Shown: positions 48,131 through 59,937 of the stretch, piece after piece
Numbering within the stretch: the first letter of the stretch is position 1
Layout: every line of letters starts with the position of its first letter
Source of the DNA: Apoderus coryli
Lineage: Eukaryota > Arthropoda > Insecta > Coleoptera > Attelabidae
NCBI GenBank assembly: GCA_911728435.2
Contig: OU452210.1
Span: 3,348,001-3,412,000 of the forward strand
DNA: 64,000 bases
Reading direction: 5' to 3'
Notes under the pieces: model-generated
What the model saw: the letters and a program-made list of their open reading frames with translations, nothing else
Databases searched by the model: none
What the model was told of the DNA's origin: nothing
Made by a program: the position numbers and the translations under genes

Positions 48131-49081
48131 GATTGACGAGTTTTTATATTACACACCGAACCAGTCTCAAATTTTTCTTCTTTTTTTACCAGGGTGTCTC
48201 TAGCTGCTGTCCTACGAGCACAACAATTCCCACTTCCGTAAATGTAGATTGTCTCTGTATAAACCATTTTTGAAGAACTCGAAGCGTTTTATACCTACCT
48301 ATTTTTTGCCATTCCTCTTTTTTTTTTTGCTATTTTATTTTGTTGTTTACTATGCTTTTCCTGCCTTTATTTCAGAAACTGATCGAACAATTTTACGTAG
48401 TCTTGGTATATGGATAAAACATTTTAAGCTGCTTAAAATAGTGTGTCAAAAGGCAAGGGATGACATTTGAAGTTCCTTATAACATTTGGAGTGTCTGGGG
48501 GTGAAGGGGTGAAACACAAACTTCCACCAACAATGGTTTTGAAGTTCCGAACAAAATTGACGGGTTTTTTCCGAAAGTCGTGTCTCGAGATGATAATGAG
48601 TTATTCTGGGTAGCAAGTTCACTAGATATCTACTAATTTTAAATGTTTCAACAAAACAAATTTGTTGATACATCTCCCTGTATACGTAATACTAATTGTC
48701 GAAAAACATTATTGTAATCACATTTTTTTTAGTATCTAGGTACCTATATTATATGCGAAGATTAGTTAATTATGTCAAACTTCGTTTTTACCATGTTTGA
48801 ATGCTTGTAAACAAAACATGTAAGTATTGAAGGAAAACTGGATATGAGCTAAAATGTAATATTTAATTATATGAATGGAAAGCCACAAAATTAATTCATG
48901 AAAATTAGTTAAAGTAAATATTTTTATTAACAGTTTGGATATATCCTGGGCTATCTTCAGTTGGTGATAGAGCATAAGTTCAAGTACAATTTTTATCTGT
49001 TTATTCATGATAATAATAACAAATTTTTATAATTCTTTTTCGAACAATACATAGTGTATTATTTACTTTGACACTGATATC

Positions 49082-52000
49082 ATGGCGAATACAAATAGGT
49101 AAATAATATTTCAATTCCTTTAATTTTTACTTAATACAAGTAAAACATATATTATATATTTACTATTTTATAGGCTATTTAATAATTCAAATGATGTTGC
49201 GGAAATTTTGAAAGAGGTTTTAATAATTATTTTCAATTTGGTCATATTTCTTTTCAAGTTAATCTATTATAGCTTAGAAGAATTTTACTATAAAATTAAT
49301 CCAAAACCAGAAAAATCTGTTAAAGGAGAAATTGTTTTGGTAAATATGGTTTGTACATTACCTCGTACATTTTTAAATATTGAAAATCAATTAGATTACG
49401 GGGACTGGTCATGGAATGGGAAGAGAATTAGCATTCGCATACGCTTCGCAAGGTGCAATAGTGATTGGTGTGGATATTAATGCTAAAACCAATGGAGAAA
49501 CTATTAAAGAAATAGCTAAGAAAGGTTATCCAAAAGCTTTTGCTTATAGGTAAGTACTTAATTGTGATGTTTTTATATTTTTAACTAATCTGGGATTTGA
49601 AACTCTTTGGAGAAATTGTGCATGTTGCGTGTTTTACACTAAGAATTTCAGGCAGCACCTAACGTTAGGCAAAGAATAAGTGCAAACAAAATACAAAGTT
49701 TATTCTTTCCCTAATATTAGGTAATACCTAAAACAGTTAGTACAAATGGCCATTAATGCATTTTATAGGTCTACCAGTAATAGTTCTCTTTCTCAAAAGA
49801 TTAACAGAAAATTGTATAGTTTATATGAAACATTTGATCAGAAAAGATTATTTTTTTTCAGTTGTGATGTTTCAAATAGGGACGAGGTTCAACTTCTTGC
49901 AACTAGGATAAAACAAGATATCGGCGATGTCACAATATTAATAAATAATGCTGGTATAATGCCTACACATCCTTTGCTAGAACATACATCAGCTGAAATT
50001 CAAAAAATCATTAACATTAATGTTATGGCACATTTCTGGGTAAGTTAAATACATTATATCAAACTAATAATTCTGCAATGTTTATGCTGATGTTTTTATA
50101 TATTTTAAATATACAAATGATATTTGCGTAGTAAGTAAGATATTAGTGATTTATTTTCCCAACAACTCTCATCACATACATAGAAATGTCCAAAATAAAA
50201 AACATGAAATTAATAAGGTTTTTGGCGCCCCTTGTTATAGAAAAGTTGAAAATTTGATGGTTCAAGGGGCACCATTGATATGCTTTTCGTTTTTTTCGGA
50301 AAAAATTACTTCTGTTTGTCGATTTTTTTAGTCTATTTTAATATTTTTGTTATGCTGTTTGCTGACTTCATTATCATTCGCCAGTCAGAAACTCTATCGA
50401 TCTCGGACATATTTGTGAAAACAGTTTTTCCAAAAATGTTGCAACTAAAACAGTGAATTTCCTCCCACCTTTATTTGTTGGTAAAGTTGTATTTTGCTAT
50501 TTGTATAGGACCTCTTTCAACCAAAGCTTACATTTGTAGGCCACATACCTGGGTCGTTGGATATCAAAACTGAACACTCTCGATTTGCAAGATACACGAC
50601 TGGGCACTTGTTAAAGCATCGAGAAGTCAACTTGACTGCTCAAAGTACCTATCTAAAAGAATAGACAGATAAAGATTTGCTTGGTTAGGCTTGTCTCTCC
50701 TAATAGCAGGTATGTCAGGTTGTCTTTAATACCGAAGTGGCAATATTACATTGCGCTTTGCGGTGAGATGTGCACGTTGAGGATTTTAAACAATATGGGA
50801 GGCCGGGGTAATAGGAGAACATGTTAGAACACAGTGCACCTTTTAAGTAAAAGTCATACGTGAACAAGATAATTTAATTTTTGTGTCTATACCACTGATG
50901 ATGGAATAGTTAATTCCGAAACTTGATTGGCAAATTTTCCCTTACCTAAGATTTGAAGATACTTTTATATTTTGTACATATTTAGTAAAATATTTTTGGA
51001 AGATATTTCTTCGAAATTTCCCACGTAAAATGGGCTAAACATCAGTAAAATCAACCGCTCGATGTGGAGTGGGCGTTTTATATTTTTAATCCAACTACTT
51101 ATTTGTTATTTTGTAAAAATGACAATAAACTGGTGGCACAAATATTCCTCCTCTATATAAAAATATATTTTTTGCGAGCGCCCAAACTTTCACTAGAGTG
51201 TGGCAAATCATTTAGGTACTTGGTTTGTTTATAGGCATTATTCACTACAAGATGCCTTCATTTTATCTAAATAACTAAAACTATTTTTATTATAATATAT
51301 TTCAGTTTCTTGAGGCTTTTTTACCTTCCATGAAGAGAAACAACCACGGGCATATTGTATGTTTATCATCAATGGCTGGCATAATGGGTTGTAGGAACTT
51401 AGTACCGTATTGTGCATCCAAATTTGCTGTACGGGGTTTAATGGAAGCTCTCCACGAAGAACTTAGAGTTGATCGAAAAAACAATATAAAACTTACGATT
51501 ATTTGCCCATTCATGGTCGATACAGGTTTATGCAAGAAACCGAATATAAGATTTCCTCATATTATGAAAATAATTGCTCCACAGGACGCTGCTAATGAAA
51601 TAATGAAAGCTCAACGATGTGATGAATTAGAAGTTACTTTACCCCGGTATATGAGTGCAACCAATAATATTGGAAGGTAATATTAAAGTAAAAATAATTT
51701 TGTGGCATAGCGGACAAGAATTGCTGCTTTTTACCTGCAAAGGAATTTTTTGTTTAATTTAGCAGGATTTTTACAGTAGTCTACCGATAGATAGCAGTTG
51801 CCGGGAGCAGTGATACAATTAAAGTTACTACACGGGAAATTCAAAAAGGCACGGACTTATCAAACCTCCCTCGTACATTGTGACAAATACTTTTGAAGTT
51901 GATTTGTTTGTTAGTTAAATTACCATTTTTTTCCTTTGTAAATAGGTAATCAATAGTTTCGTAAAAGACGACTATATACCACTTGTCGTCTTTTTATCAC

Positions 52001-52219
52001 CGTGACGAAATTAGCGAAAAGGGTAGCAGAATTTGAGACCACCGTAGTTGCCAGTTTAAACCTCTAGCTGCGGGTACAGTCACAGAGTGGTCACCACTGG
52101 TGGCGACGGCAAATGACTGTTTGCGAGGGCCTGAAGAAACTAAAAACAAAATTCAAGTAGTTTACTAGAAACCAAAGATTATGAGTGTATTAATTTCTGC
52201 TAGAAATATGTATATACGA

Positions 52220-52260
<41 letters not shown>

Positions 52261-52420
52261 CAAACAAAGATATTCAACTAAGTTATATATATATATTAGA
52301 GTTAGGGTCAAAAAAAGTAAATTTGCTACAGAATATTAATTTTGTTTCAGGATGATGCCACTTAAAGCCTCTTTCGCTCTCTTAGATATCATTGACACTT
52401 TTGTGGATTCAGACTTGTAA
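49082..52420 (+). CDS. Short-chain dehydrogenase/reductase, SDR16C (RDH10/DHRS3/HSD17B11-like)
   Basis: Six exons, 49082-49098, 49174-49339, 49395-49549, 49862-50039, 51306-51676, 52351-52420, give 318 residues with phase kept throughout. The tiny first exon encodes MANTN only. Residues about 15-40 form a membrane anchor (VLIIIFNLVIFLFKLIYY). The Rossmann cofactor loop is TGTGHGMGRELA, followed by a D at the end of beta 2 (GVDIN) and CDVSNRDE, which together suggest NAD preference. NNAG, the catalytic serine in CLSSMAG and Y-ASK (YCASKFAVRG) are all present, so the enzyme should be active. Relatives oxidise or reduce retinoids, steroids or lipids on ER or lipid-droplet membranes. The substrate here cannot be told. 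Confidence 0.92.
50040..51305 (+). other. SDR intron 4
   Basis: 1.27 kb, mostly featureless. It contains the hammerhead-core-like hairpin CTGATGA...GAAAC at 50895-50922. No coding relic recognised. Confidence 0.4.
52222..52254. repeat. (TA)n microsatellite
   Basis: Run of TA dinucleotides in the last intron of the dehydrogenase gene. Confidence 0.9.
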
Positions 52421-53611
52421 TTTTATATTTGTAAAGTTAATAAGTATATTAATTATAATTTAATAGGTGTTTTAATTACTCAATTAAATCTTCACCTCAC
52501 AATTCCATCCATTAAAAAATATTTCAGTCACAGATCGGGGAAAATCTTAACTCTACGTAGGTATTCATCAAAGTAGTAAGTTTGAATTAAACTTAATTAT
52601 TAAAAAAAAAATTAATAATCCATTAGACACAAAAAAATTTATTGATTCCCACTTATTCTTATAATAATATAATTTTAATTATAAGTATCTCATTTATATC
52701 ATGAAAAGATAATGCATTCATTATATTGAGAAAAAAAAGGGCTACAATCTTTAAAAAAATGACGTACCACCTACCTACATTATACATATTGTGGACAATA
52801 AGTGATGTACGCGTTTTGGTTTTTCCAAACTATTTTATGCATAAAACCTCCACAGGCAACTAAACTTAAAGAAACACTGCTTCGGGATATATCCTGGAGT
52901 CGTATTTGTACTAACCAACGATTCGTTGATCTGTTTAACAGCATTTACGCGAAGTTACCCAAGTTACGCAAAGTTGCTCTGAAGAGTATAACAGGATGAG
53001 CAGCGAAACGGTAGCTAGTACAAATCGTCCATCTCCTGGCTTTACGATTTTTAACCCGCTACTTTCGACATGCGGTATTTAGGTTCATATACAAAATGGC
53101 GCATCTCAAGTCCTTATAGTTTGGCTCAGTCAACGGTTCTCATTACTCTTTATACGCACTAAAACACTCTGGAAATGTTTAATCACAGTTACACACTGTA
53201 TTTCACCTTGCAAGAATGCAGAATCCCTATGTGTTGTTAGTTCTTCCGAGTTTGGAGATTTCTTAGATTTTAAAATTGTTTCACAAAACATTAGGATCCT
53301 GTCTATAAGGAAAACTGATTGTGGAGAGTCGGTGAACTGGACAAACATAATGGAAATTAAGGTTTCAAAAAATAGAATATAGCAAACTAGTTACTTTGAA
53401 ACATCCTATAACGACAAAAAGTTATAATAAACGATATGAAAACAATTGAAAAATTGAATGCACAGCCACAGAATATATCAAAAGAAAAATATTTAGATCT
53501 CTTATAACTCTGTACTGGTTCTACTCTTGTAATACGTTCTACGGAGTGCGCCAAGTTTTACTTGGTATTACCTGATCATGAATAAAGTGTACGAGTGTGC
53601 ATTTTTTATTT

Positions 53612-53995
53612 CTAATTCGTGGTAGTACTTACCATAGAGAGTTGTTTTATTTTATTTTTGTAAATTACGGAAGTTGCGTCAATATTCGAAAGGTTGCTAA
53701 AAATATGCCTACAGTCCTCCCAATACTTCAAGTTGCCAATAACACGAACACGAATCACTCTTCTCTGCAACGCAAATACTCGTGAGGCAGGCACCAAGCG
53801 AGTGGCGCCACTCCGCTTGCCAAGTAATCAATGTGAACGGTCCAAGACAGTATAGGAAACTACCCCCAGATATCTAATGCTCTCAACGGTCCGAAACAGG
53901 TTCAAATTTCTTCTGGAAAATCCTAGAATCTCTGTTTTGTCTAAATTAAGACTTAAAACTATTTGCCGCAAACCAGTCCGAACCATTTGCCATAT
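53612..53995 (-). mobile_element. LINE reverse transcriptase C-terminal relic
   Basis: The minus strand reads LNLDKTEI, FRTVESIRYLGV-like and SHWLLGKRSGATRL, then RVFALQRRVIRV, NLKYWEDCRHIFSNL and SVIYKNKI. LQ-RAIRVI---YR-SCR--F--L-I-TLPS-YIYE is the standard segment after the RT thumb. Single-base shifts interrupt it. Confidence 0.65.
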
Positions 53996-54133
53996 ATGCC
54001 CAATAGCAATGTACCCATATGTATGTTGGGTTAATTCTTATATAAAATTAATTTGCTTTTTAATTAAAATAGTAGGTTATCCTGGACTTTTTTTTGAAAA
54101 CACAGGATTTGGTTTTAGTATCTCTTATGTACA

Positions 54134-54657
54134 CTTTCTAATGAAAACACATGTAAAAGGCTATTTCTTCTATGTATTTAATTTCAAAAATATATTTTCA
54201 ATACATCTTCTGGAAAATTGCTGAAGGCGCTTTTTAAATTTATAGATAACAAAAGTACCATAATACATATAATATTATTATATTTATGTATGTATGTATT
54301 ATAGTACTTTTATGTTATCTATAAATTTAATTGTCCAGAAGATGTATTGAAAATATATTTTTGAAATTAAATAAATAGAAGAAAAAGCCTTTTACATGTG
54401 TTTTCATTAGAAGTTTAGTTTTAAATTATTTGGAATCAAAAAAAATTGAGGTAAATTAATAATTATTATTAACTTATACGTACCTACATATAATATTATT
54501 ATATTTATGTAGGTACGTATAAGTTAATAATAATTATTAATTTACCTCAATTTTTTTATTATATAATATTATTATATTTATGTAGGTACGTATAAGTTAA
54601 TAATAATTATTAATTTACCTCAATTTTTTTTGATTCCAAATAATTTAAAACTTCCAA
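54134..54657. repeat. Chain of nested palindromes
   Basis: First palindrome: arms of about 120 bp at 54134-54257 and about 54295-54418 (CTAATGAAAACACATGTAAA and complement). Then a second arm at 54419-54487 is followed by its inverse (about 54514-54558) and by a fuller copy of that inverse ending at about 54651. The same spacer, ATAATATTATTATATTTATGTA, sits in the middle each time (near 54262, 54490 and 54564). No coding capacity. Confidence 0.7.
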
Positions 54658-55313
54658 AATTTATTAATATGGAGTTAACATGCAAATTCCGCCTACATTA
54701 CTCAAAGATTAACCAAGTTTTGTTTGATTCCGAATAATATTCAAATATTACGTCATATTATTAAATACATTTTTAATTTCTTTCATTTATTGCTAGGTCC
54801 CTATGATTATGAATTCCTCCTTAAATATTTCATGTTTGTTATATGCACTTGGCTATTTATAGAATTTTATCACACATGAACAATAAACATTGCTCACCTT
54901 TGTTGTACCTATATTAATCTTTGGTATCAGTTTGAAATTCTAGAACCCATATTATTTTTTATTCATATGTACAGTAGGTACTTGTTAAGTCAATGTTTTT
55001 GAGAGATTGGCAACATTAATTTCCATTGGATTAATCTTTTGATACGGAATTGAAATTTTTAAGAACGAGAAATCTTGCCATATTATATTTTCTGAAATTT
55101 GTTAATCTGCTTGAAGAGATCATTAAATCGTACAAAACTTGCCAATTTTTTTATAAGAAATGTATGAATTTCGAAAATTGATTATAAAACGTCAATACTT
55201 GTTAATTTTTTTTTAAATAAGAGTGCAAATTTTCTTAGAAACAATTTTCAAAAGTAAAAGAAATAATCGAAAATAATAAATAAATAAAATTCAAATGTTA
55301 CGAAACCATATTA

Positions 55314-55319
55314 TTTATT
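55314..55319 (-). terminator. Polyadenylation signal of eEF1A
   Basis: AATAAA on the minus strand about 135 bp beyond the eEF1A stop codon. Confidence 0.5.
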
Positions 55320-55453
55320 GTTCAAGAAGTTTTAATTAATGAAATAGATCACAAATGTCAGCAGTATTAAAATAATTATTCTTTCAATAATTTTTCAGAA
55401 ATAAAGATGTATTCTGTATAATATAAAAAATAATCGTCTTAAAATAATAAAAA

Positions 55454-57232
55454 CTACTTCTTCTTCTGTGCTTTTTCTGCAGCTTTTGTGACTTTTCCTG
55501 AACCGGCTTCTTTGTGGTTTACGCTCTTAATTACACCGACAGCAACAGTTTGTCTCATGTCACGCACAGCGAAACGTCCAAGTGGTGGAAACTCTTGGAA
55601 GGGTTCTACACACATTGGTTTGGATGGTACCAATACGACAATAGCGGCATCACCAGATTTGATGGCTTTGGGATTTTCTTCGGTAGTTTTACCTGACCGA
55701 CGGTCAACTTTTTCTTTGATTTCTGCGAATTTACAGGCGATATGGGCTGTGTGACAATCCAATACAGGGGTGTATCCGTTTGAGATTTGACCTGGATGGT
55801 TCAATACAATAACTTGAGCTAAGAAATCAGAAGCGCCTTTTGGTGGACTGCTCTTTGTGTCTCCAGCTACATACCCACGACGTAATTCTTTAACTGATAC
55901 GTTTTTAACGTTGAACCCAACGTTGTCTCCAGGTACGGCTTCTGGTAGAGCTTCGTGGTGCATTTCGACGGATTTTACTTCAGTCGTAATGTTGGCTGGG
56001 GCGAATACTACAACGGTACCTGGTTTCAAGATACCGGTTTCAACACGACCGACTGGTACTGTTCCAATACCACCAATTTTGTAAACATCCTGTAATTAAA
56101 AAACAAAAGACTTAAATATCTATGGTAATACACGAAATTTATGTTTAAAATAAAAATTTATCAGAAAAGATTAAGCCTAAAAATAATCAAATCATATTTT
56201 CATTAAATGAATTTCATCATAACATAATTAAAAGGAATTTCAAAGTATCATATATGTATAAATGTATATATTTATTCGGTTATTCTTTAGGTTGGTTTGT
56301 ACATTTGACCACTTGCATTTAATTTAATAATAATAATAAATAAAACTGACGCTAATTTTTTTTTTTTTTAATCAATAACAAAACCTAACACCCAAACAAT
56401 AACTGTGAAGATATGCGATACACAAATAAATTATCAACATTAAAATCGCCTAAGTAAAATGAAAAGTAATAATAATTACCTGGAGTGGAAGACGAAGGGG
56501 CTTGTCAGTTGGACGAGAGGGTGGAAGGATAGCGTCCAAAGCGTCGATCAAGGTGCTACCGTTGGCTTTGCCTTCTTTACGTTCAACGTTCCATCCCTTG
56601 AACCATCCCATTTTCGTTGATGGTTCCAACATGTTGTCTCCGTGCCATCCAGAAATGGGTACGAATGCTACAGCAGCAGGGTTGTAACCAATTTTCTTAA
56701 TGTATGATGATACTTCTTTTTTGATTTCCTCGAAACGGGATTCACTGTATGGTGGTTCAGTGGAGTCCATTTTGTTCACACCGACGATAAGTTGTTTTAC
56801 TCCAAGGGTGAAAGCCAAAAGAGCATGTTCTCGGGTTTGTCCGTTTTTGGAGATACCGGCTTCGAATTCACCAGTACCAGCAGCAACAATGAGTACGGCA
56901 CAATCGGCTTGGGAAGTACCAGTAATCATGTTTTTGATGAAATCTCTGTGCCCAGGAGCGTCAATAATGGTTACGTAGTATTTAGCTGTTTCGAATTTCC
57001 ACAAAGCAATATCAATAGTGATACCACGTTCTCTCTCAGCTTTTAATTTGTCCAATACCCAAGCATATTTGAATGAACCTTTTCCCATTTCTTGGGCTTC
57101 TTTTTCAAATTTTTCGATGGTACGTTTGTCAATACCACCACATTTGTAGATAAGATGGCCAGTAGTTGTAGATTTACCAGAATCTACGTGACCGATAACT
57201 ACAATGTTAATATGAACCTTTTCTTTACCCAT
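55454..57232 (-). CDS. eEF1A: Translation elongation factor eEF1A
   Basis: Delivers aminoacyl-tRNA to the ribosome as a GTPase. Two coding exons, 56480-57232 and 55454-56089, join in phase 0 and give 462 residues, the standard length. Domain I shows GHVDSGKST (P-loop, residues 14-22), ERGITID (switch I), DAPGH (91-95) and NKMD (153-156). Domains II and III follow with [40 protein letters not shown] and the end [10 protein letters not shown]. The start at 57232 ([15 protein letters not shown]) sits two bases after a 5'UTR intron acceptor (57235-57236). An upstream in-frame ATG lies inside that intron and is not used. All GTPase motifs are intact, so it should be functional. Confidence 0.98.
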
Positions 57233-57234
57233 TT

Positions 57235-57602
57235 CTGCAACAAAACGATACTTAATATTAGCAAGAGGCACCAACAGGTGTATTGAAGCATGATTCGTCA
57301 TACACAATTATTTAAATAATTAAAACAATGCAAATCATATAAGTATCTGATATTTCTCAAATAACAGGGAAAAAGCTGATTTGTTATCACTAATATTAAA
57401 TTAATATGCATTGTTTCAGATTGGAAATGATGAACTTGCAGAAATAAAAGCCATTTTATGAAGCAAATAACATATGGCGGCCATTATAAAAGTGTGAACA
57501 ATGTACACGTGGTGCCGGAAAAATCGAAGTGTAGTACACAAAAACGAATAAAATATTATAGAAAATTATAGATATAATAATTAATATAATAAAAATACTT
57601 AC
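57235..57602 (-). other. eEF1A 5'UTR intron
   Basis: Minus-strand donor GTAAGT at 57597-57602 and acceptor TTGTTGCAG ending at 57235. A long intron in the 5' leader is usual in metazoan eEF1A genes and often carries enhancer activity. Confidence 0.7.
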
Positions 57603-57775
57603 TGCTTGTGTTAATATATTAAATGCAACTAACTTAAATACAAAAGAAACACTTGAAATTTAACAACTTAACGAAACGGCAACTGTACCGACCGAAGAGC
57701 CAGTTAGAAAGGATGAATCTAGCGAATTGCTGAACTGTCTCGCCCCACATATAAGCTGACGTACCGGATATATAA
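57603..57775 (-). promoter_or_regulatory. eEF1A core promoter and non-coding first exon
   Basis: The minus strand has two TATA candidates, GTTATATATCC near 57770 and CTTATATG near 57752. A pyrimidine-starting CCTTTCT near 57712, a possible 5' TOP start as expected for translation factors, and the first-exon donor at 57602 follow. The exact start site cannot be fixed from sequence. Confidence 0.5.
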
Positions 57776-59937
57776 CGAACTTTAACGAGTCTGCGTACAA
57801 ATTTGCTTCAGCCTTTTCGGTATCTCGGTGTTGACAAATTTCCAAATTTGAAACAAAATTTCAAAATAAAACGTAATATTACACAATACATAATAATAAT
57901 ATGGATAATATATTAAAATCTCTTTTCCATATTTCTGCAAAATTGTGTAACTTATATTAAGGGTTGAGAAACATTTGTCCCTATAAATATTCTAAATTTA
58001 ATACTTCAAAATTCTTCATAATTTTAAATATTATTTATTAATTCTAAAAAGTTCTGGTTGTTAGAATATCCAAGCCGGTTTTTCCTATTTTGAAATTGTT
58101 GCTTTCTAATTTTTATGCAACCCACTATACTCAATCGTTGTAAATGAGGACATGAAGCAAAACATATCAAAATAAAATACACTAACACCAGTTGAAATGA
58201 TGTGAGGATATTCTCTCTTGAATTAACTTTTTTTTTTTTTAATTTATTGGCCTCCTGTCAGAATTGAACTTATGAATCAAATGATGATTTAACAAAGGTG
58301 CTTGTGGTAAAGTGAGAAAATCAAATAAAACAATCTATAAAATGCTTTTGCGTTTATTTTCCATTTTTGATATTATTTTAAAAAGGTCCCTTCATGGAGA
58401 TATTGCAAATTTTTAATGATCTCTAGTTATTCATGCGTTATCCGATAAAGCCAAATAGCACTTTTCAAGTGACCTGTTTCTTTTCCAACAATAGGGTTAT
58501 TCTTTCGTAGTGATTGATCTGAACAAGTGAATGTGAATAAACTGAATGTGATTATACTGAACTGAATATTTGGCGAAACCGAAAGATCATCTTTTTTGTG
58601 ATTGTCTTTCACTTAACCTCGAAAACTTGTGAAAACAACCAAATCTGCTCTGAAAACTGGAAAATTATTTCTTCCATGATATTATTATCCATGTTTTAAA
58701 CTTTTATAATTTATTGGTTTGATTCGAAATCATATGCCAATTATTATCTCTCAATATTCAATACTTTTAGAGGTTAACTGTGAACTGAACGAACTAACCG
58801 GTACCTAGAGGTTGATCAGTAAGCGGCAAGGGGGTAGGAATTTTAATCAGTTTGGTAGAAGTGACCGATGTCGAAAGAATACGCTCAATCGTGAATGAAC
58901 TGAGAATTTTCAGATTGTTCACTTAGTTCAGTACGAAAGAATAACCCTAATGTTAAATGAGAAATTAACTTCAATATGTATTTTAGCCAATTATAAATTT
59001 AGTTTTACAAAATGACATATAGGGCGTCATCCTACAACTCAGGTCAGCTTGCCTGATATAACATGATCTCAGGAAAATAATGTTCGTTTATTTGATTTGA
59101 TGATCACCTTTTTTTATTAACTACAAAGTGTAATCATCATTGGTTATGAAACATTTTTAGTTTCTCACTTAACTGTCAATCAAGTGTTTCAAAGAAATGT
59201 GCGCGTTTATTACTGAAATATCGCGTTGAAAGATAACGCCTAAAATTTAATTATTATGGGTAATATCCAAGTATACTTTTTCAACTCAGCTCAATTGAAC
59301 TGACGTGACATGGCCACTCACATACATTTGGTTACTTTTGTAAAAGGACCTTCCAATAAGGTCTGATTGTAATCATCTGATATTTTCCGATTAAAGGAAA
59401 TTCCCTAATGTAATATAATTATAATAGGCAATAGGTTAGGCTAATAGGTATAACAAAGTGTAATGAACTTTTATTAACTTTAATGTTAAAGATATTGTGA
59501 TTATAGATAAATTTACTAGCTTCCACTATTTACACTAGTACATTGTGAAAATCTATTACACATTTTCATAAACATTTTCTGCAGCAGTATAAATGATGGA
59601 CATAGTGTTTTGTGGTTTTTTAAATTTTAGTGAATTTTAGGTTGTAGATGCCTAATTGGATCCACAACGAAGTTAATAGTTAATAGATTTCTATAGTTGG
59701 TTTTGACAGTAATGCCTATGTTGTGTGAGAGATTTGTTTAGATTTTAATTACTTTTGATATGGCTGGTTTCTTAGAATACACAATATTTTATCATCAGTT
59801 TTAAAATAAATATTACTCATTTTACTGATAATGCTGAAATCAAAAATAATAATCTCCAATAGTTCCATATTAAGATGGGTTTGTTTATCAACGGTTATTT
59901 TAATTGTATATGTTTACTGAGTATGGTTCTATTTTAG
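57776..59937. other. Intergenic region between eEF1A and the CUPID gene
   Basis: Divergent intergenic DNA without recognisable exons. It contains one MITE (58492-58949) and a poly-T run near 58230. Upstream exons or the promoter of the CUPID gene could lie here but I could not pick any. Confidence 0.4.
58492..58949. mobile_element. MITE with TA-ended terminal repeats
   Basis: TAGGGTTATTCTTTCGTA at the left is mirrored by TACGAAAGAATAACCCTA at the right, giving a 458-bp element without coding capacity. Its interior repeats GAACTGA/GTGAATG-type words. Confidence 0.55.

Larger units (their letters stand above)
52421..55313. other. Intergenic stretch between the dehydrogenase and eEF1A
   Basis: Holds a LINE relic (53612-53995) and nested palindromes (54134-54657). 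Two unidentified open stretches, 52802-52999 plus (ends RFVDLFNSIYAKLPKLRK) and 53130-53348 minus (starts MFVQFTDSPQSVFLID), look weakly protein-like but show no start context, splice partner or family I know. Confidence 0.4.

Noticed and set aside
55488..57286. Several plus-strand open frames across eEF1A
   Set aside because: Antisense shadows of the strongly codon-biased eEF1A exons; no plus-strand splice or start logic.
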